A stretch of DNA of 64,000 nt. It comes from Fenollaria sporofastidiosus. GTDB lineage: Bacteria; Bacillota; Clostridia; Tissierellales; Peptoniphilaceae. The notes under the pieces are model-generated. The model was not told the DNA's origin. It saw nothing but the letters and a program-made list of their open reading frames with translations, and made no database searches. Where the stretch lies: NCBI RefSeq assembly GCF_943169635.2, contig NZ_OW968186.1, forward strand, positions 744,001 to 808,000, in the 5' to 3' direction. A program made the translations under genes and the position numbers. Shown in pieces: positions 33,154 through 41,428 of the stretch; the stretch's first letter is position 1; each line of letters starts with the position of its first letter.

Positions 33154-36100
33154 ATGAAAAAGAGACTACTTTCACTACTACTAGTCATGATGATGCTTAT
33201 TACAGCTATGCCACTTGCAGCAGCGCAAAGCACGAACAATTACAAAGTTGACTGGTTAGTACAAAACAATATCGTTCAAGGAAGGGGAGATGGTGAGCTT
33301 TCACTAGGCAAAAACATCACTAGAGCAGAGTTCACTAAGATGGTTTTAGCCGTAACAGGTGAGCTTAATCAAGCTAATCTATATGCAGCTGCGTCTGCAT
33401 TTAAGGATGTAAACAATCATTGGGCGAAAAACATAATTAGCTACGCAACACAAAGGGGATACCTTGCAGGTTACCAAGATGGATCATTCCGTCCGAATGC
33501 ACATATAAAACTAGATGAGTGTATAGCGATACTAGCAAGACTAAACCCAGACTTTGCAGAGCCAAAGGTAAAGACAGGTTACTGGGCACAAGCCTACATT
33601 GACTATGCTAAGACAAGCGGAATTTTAAATGGCATTGCAAACACAAATAACCTTAAGACCTTTGCCACAAGAGAGACAGCCTTCAACATGGTATATAACG
33701 AAGTTCAAGTCTACACTTTTGTTAATAAGAAGATAGCTGAAGAAGCTCGCAGACTTCTTGAAGAAGATGCAGCAAAGAAGGAAGAAGAAGCTAGAGAAGA
33801 AGAAGCTAGACAAGCAGAAGCTAGGAAAGCAAGAGAAAGAAAAGAACGCAGAGAAAGACAAGAGCGTAGAGAAAGAGAAGAACGCTTAGATAGATACTAT
33901 AGAATAGAGTACAACGTTTACTTTAACTTAGGAAGCGGATATGAATTTAAAGATAGAGTGATAGCAAATACTTTCTATAAATTACCTCTAGCACCATCAA
34001 TTGCGCCAAGTGGTAAAAAATTCAAAGCTTGGAATGTCAATGGCGCTGAGTACATGGCAGAGGCGTATGTTTATGTAGACATAGACCTATATATAAGCCC
34101 AGTGTGGGAAAATATACCTACGCCACCAACACCAGAGCCACCTACGCCACCAACACCAACAAAGTATAAAGTAACAGCAACAAAGGCAACAGCAGACCCT
34201 ACAGAAGCAGAAGTAGGAGCAGAAGTAAAAATCAAAGCAGACGAGGCAGAAGAGGGACAAGAATTTGCAGGCTGGGAAGTAACAGGTATAACACTTGAAG
34301 AAAGTCAAAAAACAAGCAAAGAAATAACAATAACAATGCCAGCAAATGCTGTTACAATCAAAGCGACATTTAAAGATAAAACAGTAGTACCACCTACACC
34401 AACAAAGTATAAAGTAACAGCAACAAAGGCAACAGCAGACCCTACAGAAGCAGAAGCAGGAGCAGAAGTAAAAATCAAAGCAGACGAGGCAGAAGAGGGA
34501 CAAGAATTTGCAGGCTGGGAAGTAACAGGCATAACACTTGAAGAAAGTCAAAAAACAAGCAAAGAAATAACAATAACAATGCCAGCAAATGCTGTTACAA
34601 TCAAAGCGACATTTAAAGATAAAACAGTAGTACCACCTACACCAACAAAGTATAAAGTAACAGCAACAAAGGCAACAGCAGACCCTACAGAAGCAGAAGC
34701 AGGAGCAGAAGTAAAAATCAAAGCAGACGAGGCAGAAGAGGGACAAGAATTTGCAGGCTGGGAAGTAACAGGTATAACACTTGAAGAAAGTCAAAAAACA
34801 AGCAAAGAAATAACAATAACAATGCCAGCAAATGCTGTTACAATCAAAGCGACATTTAAAGATAAAACAGTAGTACCACCTACACCAACAAAGTATAAAG
34901 TAACAGCAACAAAGGCAACAGCAGACCCTACAGAAGCAGAAGCAGGAGCAGAAGTAAAAATCAAAGCAGACGAGGCAGAAGAGGGACAAGAATTTGCAGG
35001 CTGGGAAGTAACAGGTATAACACTTGAAGAAAGTCAAAAAACAAGCAAAGAAATAACAATAACAATGCCAGCAAATGCTGTTACAATCAAAGCGACATTT
35101 AAAGATAAAACAGTAGTACCACCTACACCAACAAAGTATAAAGTAACAGCAACAAAGGCAACAGCAGACCCTACAGAAGCAGAAGCAGGAGCAGAAGTAA
35201 AAATCAAAGCAGACGAGGCAGAAGAGGGACAAGAATTTGCAGGCTGGGAAGTAACAGGCATAACACTTGAAGAAAGTCAAAAAACAAGCAAAGAAATAAC
35301 AATAACAATGCCAGCAAATGCTGTTACAATCAGAGCGACATTTAAAGATAAAGAAGTAGAAAAAGTTTTTGGTATTGAAAAAATAAGTTCAAACGTTGGG
35401 ACATTTACTGTAAGTTTAGATGATCAAGATATTGAAAAAGCAAAGGCTGGAGAGACTATAAAAGTTAAGGCCGATGTTCCTGGTGGATATAAACTTATAA
35501 AAATTAGTGTAGCTGTTAAAGAGATTGGCAAAAGAATAGAATTACTTTCCAAAAATGAAGAGGGCAGTATTATAACTTTCAAAATGCCAGATTGTGATAT
35601 ACAGATCCAAGTTTTGTATTGTCCTTTGGAATCAAAAATCAAAAATCAAGTATTTAATCAGCTAAAGGAAGCAACAAGAGAACTAAAAAACAACTTTACG
35701 CTTGATATTGATTTAACAGAAATTGATGTTAAGGACTTTGAAGGTGAAGTTATGGCGGGGTTTAATGATTTTAATGCAGTAAAGGAAGGAACATACCTTG
35801 ATGCTATTTTATCTGGATTTAGCTATGGAAGTAAAAATCCTGAAGATCAAATTAAAAATCATCATTATATAGATGTAAACCTTTCATATACTCACACAAA
35901 AGAGCAAGAAGCAAAAGTTGATAATTATGTATCTAAAGTTATTAGTGAAAGAAGAATTAGTGAAGCTGAAACAGATTACGAAAAGGTAAAGGCTGTTCAT
36001 GATTATATTATTACAAATGCAGCATACTTCAAGCTAACAAGCTCGACTGACAAGATAACTATTGGGTTAGTACAAGAAGGAAACGAAAAGTTTAATACAG

Positions 36101-36549
36101 TTAATGGCGTTTCAGTTCATTCACCATACGCTTTATGCGATGATGATAACGAAAAGAATGTTGGTGTTTGCCAAGCATATGCAGGTCTATTCCAAAAGTT
36201 TATGGATAAGCTTAATATAAAGTGCCACTACGCAACAGGATATGCAGGCGAAAAACATGCATGGAATATAGTTGAAATTGGAAAAAAATATTACAACATT
36301 GATCTTACATTTGATGATCCAGCAAACGCTTCAGGAGAACAACAAGGACCAAAATCAGGTCTTGAAAATTATGAATACTTTTTGAGAGGAGATAGATTTT
36401 TTAATAACCCAGGTAAAGATGACATTCCACATACAAGAAATAACTTAAAAGATATCACCGTTCAAAATGAAGATTATGAAGGCAGAGCAAAAGGATACCT
36501 TGATAAAACACAAAATGCAAACCAAATAAGTATAGATCCAGCAGCATAA
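33154..36549 (+). CDS. surface protein: SLH domains, five InlB-type repeats, transglutaminase domain
   Basis: 1131 residues. A signal peptide (about 1-24) is followed by three S-layer-homology-like segments (about 27-190, e.g. FKDVNNHWAKNIISYATQRG and GYQDGSFRPN) that should anchor it to wall polymers. An E/R-rich, probably coiled or extended region (about 195-248) and a TPP-rich linker come next. Five 81-residue repeats (from residue about 336; TKYKVTATKATADP start, MPANAVTI end) match divergent InlB B-repeats. The C-terminal domain (about 830-1131) is transglutaminase-like with a candidate triad C1006 (GVCQAYAG), H1035 (KHAWNIV) and D1050 (NIDLTFDDP). It could be a protease or a cross-linking enzyme at the cell surface. 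It has its own promoter and terminator. Confidence 0.9.
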   Translation: MKKRLLSLLLVMMMLITAMPLAAAQSTNNYKVDWLVQNNIVQGRGDGELSLGKNITRAEFTKMVLAVTGELNQANLYAAASAFKDVNNHWAKNIISYATQRGYLAGYQDGSFRPNAHIKLDECIAILARLNPDFAEPKVKTGYWAQAYIDYAKTSGILNGIANTNNLKTFATRETAFNMVYNEVQVYTFVNKKIAEEARRLLEEDAAKKEEEAREEEARQAEARKARERKERRERQERREREERLDRYYRIEYNVYFNLGSGYEFKDRVIANTFYKLPLAPSIAPSGKKFKAWNVNGAEYMAEAYVYVDIDLYISPVWENIPTPPTPEPPTPPTPTKYKVTATKATADPTEAEVGAEVKIKADEAEEGQEFAGWEVTGITLEESQKTSKEITITMPANAVTIKATFKDKTVVPPTPTKYKVTATKATADPTEAEAGAEVKIKADEAEEGQEFAGWEVTGITLEESQKTSKEITITMPANAVTIKATFKDKTVVPPTPTKYKVTATKATADPTEAEAGAEVKIKADEAEEGQEFAGWEVTGITLEESQKTSKEITITMPANAVTIKATFKDKTVVPPTPTKYKVTATKATADPTEAEAGAEVKIKADEAEEGQEFAGWEVTGITLEESQKTSKEITITMPANAVTIKATFKDKTVVPPTPTKYKVTATKATADPTEAEAGAEVKIKADEAEEGQEFAGWEVTGITLEESQKTSKEITITMPANAVTIRATFKDKEVEKVFGIEKISSNVGTFTVSLDDQDIEKAKAGETIKVKADVPGGYKLIKISVAVKEIGKRIELLSKNEEGSIITFKMPDCDIQIQVLYCPLESKIKNQVFNQLKEATRELKNNFTLDIDLTEIDVKDFEGEVMAGFNDFNAVKEGTYLDAILSGFSYGSKNPEDQIKNHHYIDVNLSYTHTKEQEAKVDNYVSKVISERRISEAETDYEKVKAVHDYIITNAAYFKLTSSTDKITIGLVQEGNEKFNTVNGVSVHSPYALCDDDNEKNVGVCQAYAGLFQKFMDKLNIKCHYATGYAGEKHAWNIVEIGKKYYNIDLTFDDPANASGEQQGPKSGLENYEYFLRGDRFFNNPGKDDIPHTRNNLKDITVQNEDYEGRAKGYLDKTQNANQISIDPAA
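34159..35352 (+). repeat. five near-identical 243-bp in-frame repeats
   Basis: Units start at 34159, 34402, 34645, 34888 and 35131. Differences are few: a V/A change in unit 1, K/R in unit 5, and GGT/GGC silent changes that group units 1, 3, 4 against 2, 5. The period is a multiple of three, so gain or loss of a unit keeps the frame. Confidence 0.97.
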
Positions 36550-36571
36550 ACAATTATAATATCAAAATACT

Positions 36572-36606
36572 AAGTAGATGTACACAACGTGCATCTACTT
36601 TTTTAT
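36572..36606 (+). terminator. rho-independent terminator after the SLH protein gene
   Basis: AAGTAGATG (36572-36580) pairs with CATCTACTT (36592-36600), then a T run. Confidence 0.85.
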
Positions 36607-36707
36607 CAAAAAGAAGCTTTCATAAAAATTGTTTATAAAAATTAAGAAACAATATAACATATAGAATATTTTAAATATGTTCTGGGTATATATGCTATGG
36701 TGATGAT

Positions 36708-37457
36708 ATGAAAAAAATAGATACAAAAAAATATGTTGATGAATTTTATAAAAAGATAGCCGAGGACAACAAGGTTTCGGACGAAGAGAAGCAAAGGGCG
36801 GTTGCCTACTCCTTAGGTTACACTGACGAGGACATAGAGCTTGGAGGCGACTTGGGTCTTGGCTGCGGCAATCCCATTCAAAATGCTAAGCTAAAGGATG
36901 GCGAGTGGCTACTTGACCTTGGCTGCGGCAAAGGTGTCGACGTCTTCAAGGCGGCTCGTGAGTTGCACGGCACAGGTAAGGCTGTAGGCATTGACAGGCT
37001 TCCCGAGATGATTGAGCGTGCGAATTTCATCCGTGACAAGAGAGGCTTTGACAATGCGGACTTTCTAGTCTCAGACATTGACAACATCAATCTGCCTGAC
37101 AATACCTTCGACGTCGTTATATCAAACTGCGTTATCAATCTATTAGAAGATAAGGAAAAGGTTTATAAAGAAATATTCCGCGTGCTTAAACCGGGTGGAC
37201 GTGTTTCTATAAGTGACATCATTCAGATAAAGAAGCTTCCTGATGATATCTTGGCAGACCCCATCTTCCACGCGACATGAGTCGGCGGCTCCATCACTTC
37301 AGAGGCTCTGAAGAGTATACTAGAGAAGGTTGGCTTTATGCCATACACAATTGTCGAAGAGGAATTGACAGAGGAGTACTTAAACAAGTGGGGACACGAA
37401 GGCCTTGACGAGTACATTAAAAGAGGCAAGATACTTGCGATAAAACCATTTAATTAA
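36708..37457 (+). CDS. arsM: ArsM-type SAM methyltransferase, probable selenoprotein (UGA = Sec191)
   Basis: Read through the in-frame TGA at 37278-37280 this is a 249-residue protein. ArsM methylates As(III) with SAM. Motifs: LGLGCGNP (C53), DLGCGKG (SAM motif I, C73), SNCVINL (C141), FRVLKPGGRVSISD, then HAT-UGA-VGGS and ILEKVGF. In ArsM the residue before (I/L/V)-x-G-(A/S) is an arsenic-binding cysteine; here its codon is TGA, one base from TGC/TGT. After it 58 sense codons follow in frame and end with TAA. A hairpin suited to be a bacterial SECIS lies just downstream. Without recoding a 190-residue fragment would result. The gene stands alone between terminators; no arsR or ars transporter adjoins it. 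The alternative is a nonsense-mutated pseudogene. Confidence 0.78.
37278..37313 (+). promoter_or_regulatory. UGA codon plus candidate bacterial SECIS hairpin
   Basis: TGA is at 37278-37280. CTTCAGA (37297-37303) pairs perfectly with TCTGAAG (37307-37313) around the loop GGC (37304-37306). The loop starts 23 bases after the TGA and begins with G, both inside the published ranges for bacterial SECIS elements (loop 16-37 bases downstream, G among the first two loop positions). Confidence 0.7.
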
Positions 37458-37473
37458 TTTAAAATTTATATTT

Positions 37474-37503
37474 ATGGATGTCTTTTATTAAGACATCCAT
37501 TTT
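37474..37503 (+). terminator. rho-independent terminator after arsM
   Basis: A perfect 11-bp stem, ATGGATGTCTT (37474-37484) with AAGACATCCAT (37490-37500), then TTT. It lies after the read-through stop and not after the TGA, consistent with the longer frame being the gene. Confidence 0.85.
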
Positions 37504-37538
37504 CATTGTAAAATAATTTAACCATTTAACAAAGTGAC

Positions 37539-37567
37539 TTGACAATTAGCTTGCAAAGTGATACGAT
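37539..37567 (+). promoter_or_regulatory. promoter of the ABC exporter pair
   Basis: TTGACA (37539-37544), 17 bases, extended TGaTACGAT (37562-37567). Confidence 0.75.
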
Positions 37568-37580
37568 TGATACAGTGAAG

Positions 37581-37658
37581 AATTTATGATATCTGACCCT
37601 CCCCGCAACCTTTTTCTACTTCGTTTGTGTGGTGGGGCATTTTAATTATTCATAAATT
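37581..37658 (+). promoter_or_regulatory. structured leader RNA before the ABC exporter
   Basis: AATTTATGA (37581-37589) pairs perfectly with TCATAAATT (37650-37658), closing an inner hairpin in which 37601-37609 pairs with 37629-37637 (CCCCGC... with ...GTGGGG, one mismatch), followed by TTTT. The closing stem ends just before the AGGAGG site (37665-37670). This looks like an attenuator or riboregulator; no known riboswitch class was recognised. Confidence 0.5.
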
Positions 37659-37677
37659 TTACTAAGGAGGTGTTGCT

Positions 37678-39396
37678 ATGAAAGCGATTCTTAACACGTA
37701 TAAACTAGTACGTAAGCATGCAGGCTCCACATACATATTCATTTTAATTGAATCTTTAATCACAGCTCTTGTTAGTCCAGCGATAATTTACGCTACGGCT
37801 ATGGCTGTCGACTCGATTCTTAATTATGTACATGGAGAACGTAATTTATTTCCAATTATTTTATTAATAATTTTATTTGCTTGGGGAGAAGTATCGAAGT
37901 TCATTCGAAACATTTTAGACATAAAGCTTGAGCAAAAACTTGAACTTAATTTAAACACGGCTGTCATGAATAAGCTTGATAAAATATCTTTGGAAGAGAT
38001 TGAAAAGTCAGGTTTTCAAGACAAGCTAAATAAAGTAAAAGATCGTCCGCACATGGCAGTGATCGAATTATTCAATTCATCCATAGCCATAGCAGCTATT
38101 GTGGTGAAGGTAGTGGGTATTGCCTTTGTGTTCTTTACAATCTCTATTTATCTTGGCCTTGCTTATATGATAAGTGCTGCGCTTGATGTTTTCTTCAGCT
38201 TCAAGGCAGTCAATAATATGAATAAGATGTTTGAAAACACTTCGCACAATGAGCGTGAGATGGAAAATATTTTAAGGATACTTAAGGATAAGAACGCCAT
38301 CTATGAGATAAAAGTTTTTCAAATGAAGAACTTGTTTCTTAAGAAATTTAAAAAATATTCCGAAGCTGTTTTTGATGAGAGGCTTAAAACAACTATTGCA
38401 AGTCAAAAATATCTTTTGCTTAGCTCTTTTATAAATATAATATGGATGGGACTTGCAATACTCTTCGTCCTACTAAAACTTATTCAAAGAGCAATTACTG
38501 TCGGTTCGCTTACAGCTGTCATCACATCTGCGTCGACTACTTTGGATATGGCTGAGGACTTTGTTTATGAAGCGTCTAGTGTAGCTAATTCTGGCTACAT
38601 CGCAGAAACACTTCTTTATATCTTGGATTATGATGAAAAAGAAGTCAAATCACAAATCGAGAGTGGCGACAAAATTGTTTTTGATAAATTATCTTTTAAA
38701 TATCCACAAAGCGAAAATATTGTTTTAGATGATTTATCTTTAGAGATTGATAAGAACAAAGTTACTGCCATAGTTGGCGAGAATGGCGCTGGCAAGTCAA
38801 CTATAATTAAGTTAATAGCTGGTCTTTACAAGCCAACGAGCGGTACTGTTAAGATCAATGGCACTGAGCCATACTATTTATCGAAAAAAGACTTGGCAGA
38901 TGAGCTTGCGATAGTTTATCAAGACTTCCAAAACTATGAGCTTAGTATAAAGGATAATGTTTTGCTTGGCGATGATAAAGATATTTCAAGTGATTTACAT
39001 TTAATGGAGCTTGATAAATATGATGCCAATACTAATTTAGGTAAGCTTGAAGACGACGGCGTATACCTATCTGGTGGAGAAAGCCAAAGACTTGCCATAG
39101 CTAGAGCCATCTCAAAGTCTTCTGATTTTCTAATCTTTGATGAGCCAACTGCATCCATGGATCCTATGATGGAAGCAAAAATGTATGAGGGCATAATCAA
39201 AGTGCTTAAGATGCGCGGCGCTATAATTATCACTCACAGACTTGTCTTATCTAAGCTTGCTGATGAGGTTTTAGTAATTGATAAGGGAAGGCTTATTGAA
39301 CGAGGCACGCATGAAACGCTTATGAAAAAGGGCGGCAAATATGCAAAGATGTTCACTGAGCAAGCGGCTTGGTATAAGGAGGCAAAAAATGACTAA
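37678..39396 (+). CDS. ABC exporter half-transporter (permease-ATPase), subunit 1
   Basis: 572 residues. Six membrane helices (about 1-310) are fused to an ATPase domain: Walker A GENGAGKST (about 364-372), signature LSGGESQRLAIARA and Walker B FLIFDEPTASMDP, followed by the H-loop IITHR. The next gene overlaps by 8 bases and encodes a similar protein, so they probably form a heterodimeric exporter of a drug, peptide or lipid. AGGAGG lies 7 bases upstream of the ATG. Confidence 0.9.
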   Translation: MKAILNTYKLVRKHAGSTYIFILIESLITALVSPAIIYATAMAVDSILNYVHGERNLFPIILLIILFAWGEVSKFIRNILDIKLEQKLELNLNTAVMNKLDKISLEEIEKSGFQDKLNKVKDRPHMAVIELFNSSIAIAAIVVKVVGIAFVFFTISIYLGLAYMISAALDVFFSFKAVNNMNKMFENTSHNEREMENILRILKDKNAIYEIKVFQMKNLFLKKFKKYSEAVFDERLKTTIASQKYLLLSSFINIIWMGLAILFVLLKLIQRAITVGSLTAVITSASTTLDMAEDFVYEASSVANSGYIAETLLYILDYDEKEVKSQIESGDKIVFDKLSFKYPQSENIVLDDLSLEIDKNKVTAIVGENGAGKSTIIKLIAGLYKPTSGTVKINGTEPYYLSKKDLADELAIVYQDFQNYELSIKDNVLLGDDKDISSDLHLMELDKYDANTNLGKLEDDGVYLSGGESQRLAIARAISKSSDFLIFDEPTASMDPMMEAKMYEGIIKVLKMRGAIIITHRLVLSKLADEVLVIDKGRLIERGTHETLMKKGGKYAKMFTEQAAWYKEAKND

Positions 39397-41104
39397 GGTA
39401 ATTAAAAAAGTTTTTAGCGTAACACCAATCGCGATCATATATGTCTTCATCTACCATATAATTTCAGGTTTCTTTGTTGCAGCAAAGCTATATGCTTCGA
39501 TGCATATCATACAAAGCGGCTATGAATACATCAAAAACTTTTCTGATATAAACGTTTTTATTAGGTATGGAGTCATGCTTTTAATCATCATAGCACTTGA
39601 AAGACTTCTTGAGTACCTATATGCGATAGCGATGAATGGCTATTTGTTTGAAAAAACTGACAGCTACTTAAATAGAGAGATGGCAGCAAAATTATCAAAG
39701 ATAGACTTAATAAACTTTGAGGATAGAGATTTTTTAACTATAGAAGAAAGAGCGGCGAGTGCTGTTGACGACGAAAGGTTAAGTAATTCAGTAAGGCTAC
39801 TTGCTATGGCACTAGGCCAAGGACTTGAAGTTATCTTGATACTTGTAACACTTTGGACTTATAGCCCATACTTAGTTGCACTAGCAGCCTTAACAGTAGT
39901 GCCGTACCTAATCACAAGACTTATACGCGGCAAAGCCTTTTATGATTTAAAGAGCATAGAAGCCTTTGACGAGAGAAAACTAAATTATTTCTATAGCATA
40001 TTTACAGATACTAAGACTAATAGGGAGATAAAGTCATATAACAGCTCTGAGTTTTTCTTGAGTAAATATACTAGCGTTTTTAAAGATACAAGTAAAAAAT
40101 ATTTTGATGAGAGACTAAAAGATGCTAAGTCACTACTTTTCTGCGACATATTAGGCGTCATAGCCTTCTCCATCGCCATAATAATAACTATAAAACTTGC
40201 CTTCGATGGCAAGATACTCATCGGTATGATGGGTGCTGCACTTATGGCTTATCAAAATATGCAAAACTCAAGTAAGGATATGATAGTCACTGTCGGCAAT
40301 TTACCGAGAAACATTTCCTTCGCAAGCGATTACTTTACTTTTATGGACAGCAGTGAAGAGAAAAAAGCTTATGATGTAAATTTTGGCAAAATTAGTGTAA
40401 AAGATGCTTCATTTACTTATCCAAAGACTGATAACGGTCTTCATGATATAAGCTTAAGTATAGACGAGGGCGAGAGCGTGGCAATAGTTGGCTATAACGG
40501 TTCAGGCAAGACAACATTTACAAAGGCTTTGACTGGGGTCTATGATGCCAGTGGAGAAATATCTTTTGCTGGAGTAAATATAAAGGGAAGAGGACTTAGC
40601 TTTGATGATTACACTATAGTTCCTCAAGAAAGAACTGAGATTAATCTTAGTATAGCTGAGCATATCGCGTCAAATGAAACATATGACGAGGCAAAGCTAA
40701 AGTCGCTGCTTGATTACGTAGGCTTAGACAAATTATATAAAGAGCACTCACTTGATACAAGGCTCGGCAAGGACTTTGACGGAGTAGAGCTATCTGGCGG
40801 CGAAAGACAAAGGCTTGATATAGCAAGGTCTATGTATAAGGATGCTAAGCTTATAATACTTGACGAGGCAACATCGGCTCTTGACCCAATGCAAGAGAGT
40901 GAGATCTTAAAGAAGTTCCTCGACATATCAAAGGGAAGGACGTCCATCATCGTTACGCATAGACTTGGTATATGCAAAAGTGTAGATAAGATAGTAGTCT
41001 TTAAAGATGGCAGAGTGTATAGCATTGGTACGCATGATGAGCTATTGACAAAGTCTCAATACTATAGAGAGATGTATGAAGCACAAGCAAAATTTTATAA
41101 GTAA
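39389..41104 (+). CDS. ABC exporter half-transporter (permease-ATPase), subunit 2
   Basis: 571 residues, the partner of the preceding gene. The membrane part covers about residues 1-315. ATPase motifs: GYNGSGKTT (Walker A), LSGGERQRLDIARS, LIILDEATSALDP and IVTHR. Both subunits keep the Walker B glutamate, so neither site is obviously degenerate. ATG 39389 follows AAGGAGG; longer in-frame starts lie deep inside gene 1. Confidence 0.9.
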   Translation: MTKVIKKVFSVTPIAIIYVFIYHIISGFFVAAKLYASMHIIQSGYEYIKNFSDINVFIRYGVMLLIIIALERLLEYLYAIAMNGYLFEKTDSYLNREMAAKLSKIDLINFEDRDFLTIEERAASAVDDERLSNSVRLLAMALGQGLEVILILVTLWTYSPYLVALAALTVVPYLITRLIRGKAFYDLKSIEAFDERKLNYFYSIFTDTKTNREIKSYNSSEFFLSKYTSVFKDTSKKYFDERLKDAKSLLFCDILGVIAFSIAIIITIKLAFDGKILIGMMGAALMAYQNMQNSSKDMIVTVGNLPRNISFASDYFTFMDSSEEKKAYDVNFGKISVKDASFTYPKTDNGLHDISLSIDEGESVAIVGYNGSGKTTFTKALTGVYDASGEISFAGVNIKGRGLSFDDYTIVPQERTEINLSIAEHIASNETYDEAKLKSLLDYVGLDKLYKEHSLDTRLGKDFDGVELSGGERQRLDIARSMYKDAKLIILDEATSALDPMQESEILKKFLDISKGRTSIIVTHRLGICKSVDKIVVFKDGRVYSIGTHDELLTKSQYYREMYEAQAKFYK

Positions 41105-41109
41105 ATATA

Positions 41110-41138
41110 TTGACAAGACTATAAGTAAGATATAAAAT
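41110..41138 (+). promoter_or_regulatory. promoter of the 56-residue protein gene
   Basis: TTGACA (41110-41115), 17 bases, TAAAAT (41133-41138). Confidence 0.65.
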
Positions 41139-41167
41139 AGTATTAAAATTAATAATAGGAGCATGAT

Positions 41168-41338
41168 ATGAAGGAAAAGCATATAAATAATGATAGCAGT
41201 ATGAAAAAGCCATTAATATATGAAGACTTAAGTGAAGAAGAATTTGACAATGAGATAATGAAGGCGCTTGACGATTTTGATAATGGCAGGACATATACTA
41301 GTGAAGAGGTCGAGAAAGAGCTTGATAAAATTTTATAA
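41168..41338 (+). CDS. small acidic protein, antitoxin-like
   Basis: 56 residues (MKEKHINNDSSMKKPLIYED...), very acidic, ending GRTYTSEEVEKELDKIL. The C-terminal half resembles the short toxin-wrapping helices of small type II antitoxins, but no toxin gene adjoins it and the match is weak. It has its own promoter, a TAGGAG site and a terminator, so it is probably expressed as a single-gene unit. Confidence 0.5.
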   Translation: MKEKHINNDSSMKKPLIYEDLSEEEFDNEIMKALDDFDNGRTYTSEEVEKELDKIL

Positions 41339-41352
41339 GCAATAAAGAATTA

Positions 41353-41388
41353 ATCAAAGACTATATATAAATGGTCTTTGATTTTTTT
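41353..41388 (+). terminator. rho-independent terminator
   Basis: ATCAAAGAC (41353-41361) pairs with GTCTTTGAT (41374-41382) and a run of seven T residues follows. The right arm also supplies the minus-35 of the metG promoter. Confidence 0.85.
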
Positions 41389-41406
41389 GTGCCTTTATGC
41401 TATAAT
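41378..41406 (+). promoter_or_regulatory. metG operon promoter
   Basis: TTGATT (41378-41383), 17 bases, extended TGcTATAAT (41401-41406). No T-box leader fits in the 23 bases to the ATG. Confidence 0.7.
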
Positions 41407-41428
41407 TAAGGGAAAAGGAGTTGAGAGA

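Noticed and set aside
34087..35280. 397-codon antisense open frame rich in Cys and Phe
   Set aside because: It is the mirror of the five 243-bp repeats of the SLH protein gene. The repeat structure and biased composition keep an antisense frame open by chance, and it has no start signals or family resemblance.
36708..37280. ArsM gene as a simple nonsense-mutated pseudogene
   Set aside because: The frame after TGA is intact and conserved, the TGA falls on a conserved Cys position, a SECIS-like hairpin follows, and the terminator lies after the distal stop. Pseudogene remains the fallback if Sec genes are absent.
41389..41428. T-box riboswitch before metG
   Set aside because: Only about 22 bases separate the minus-10 element from the start codon, too short for a T-box leader.
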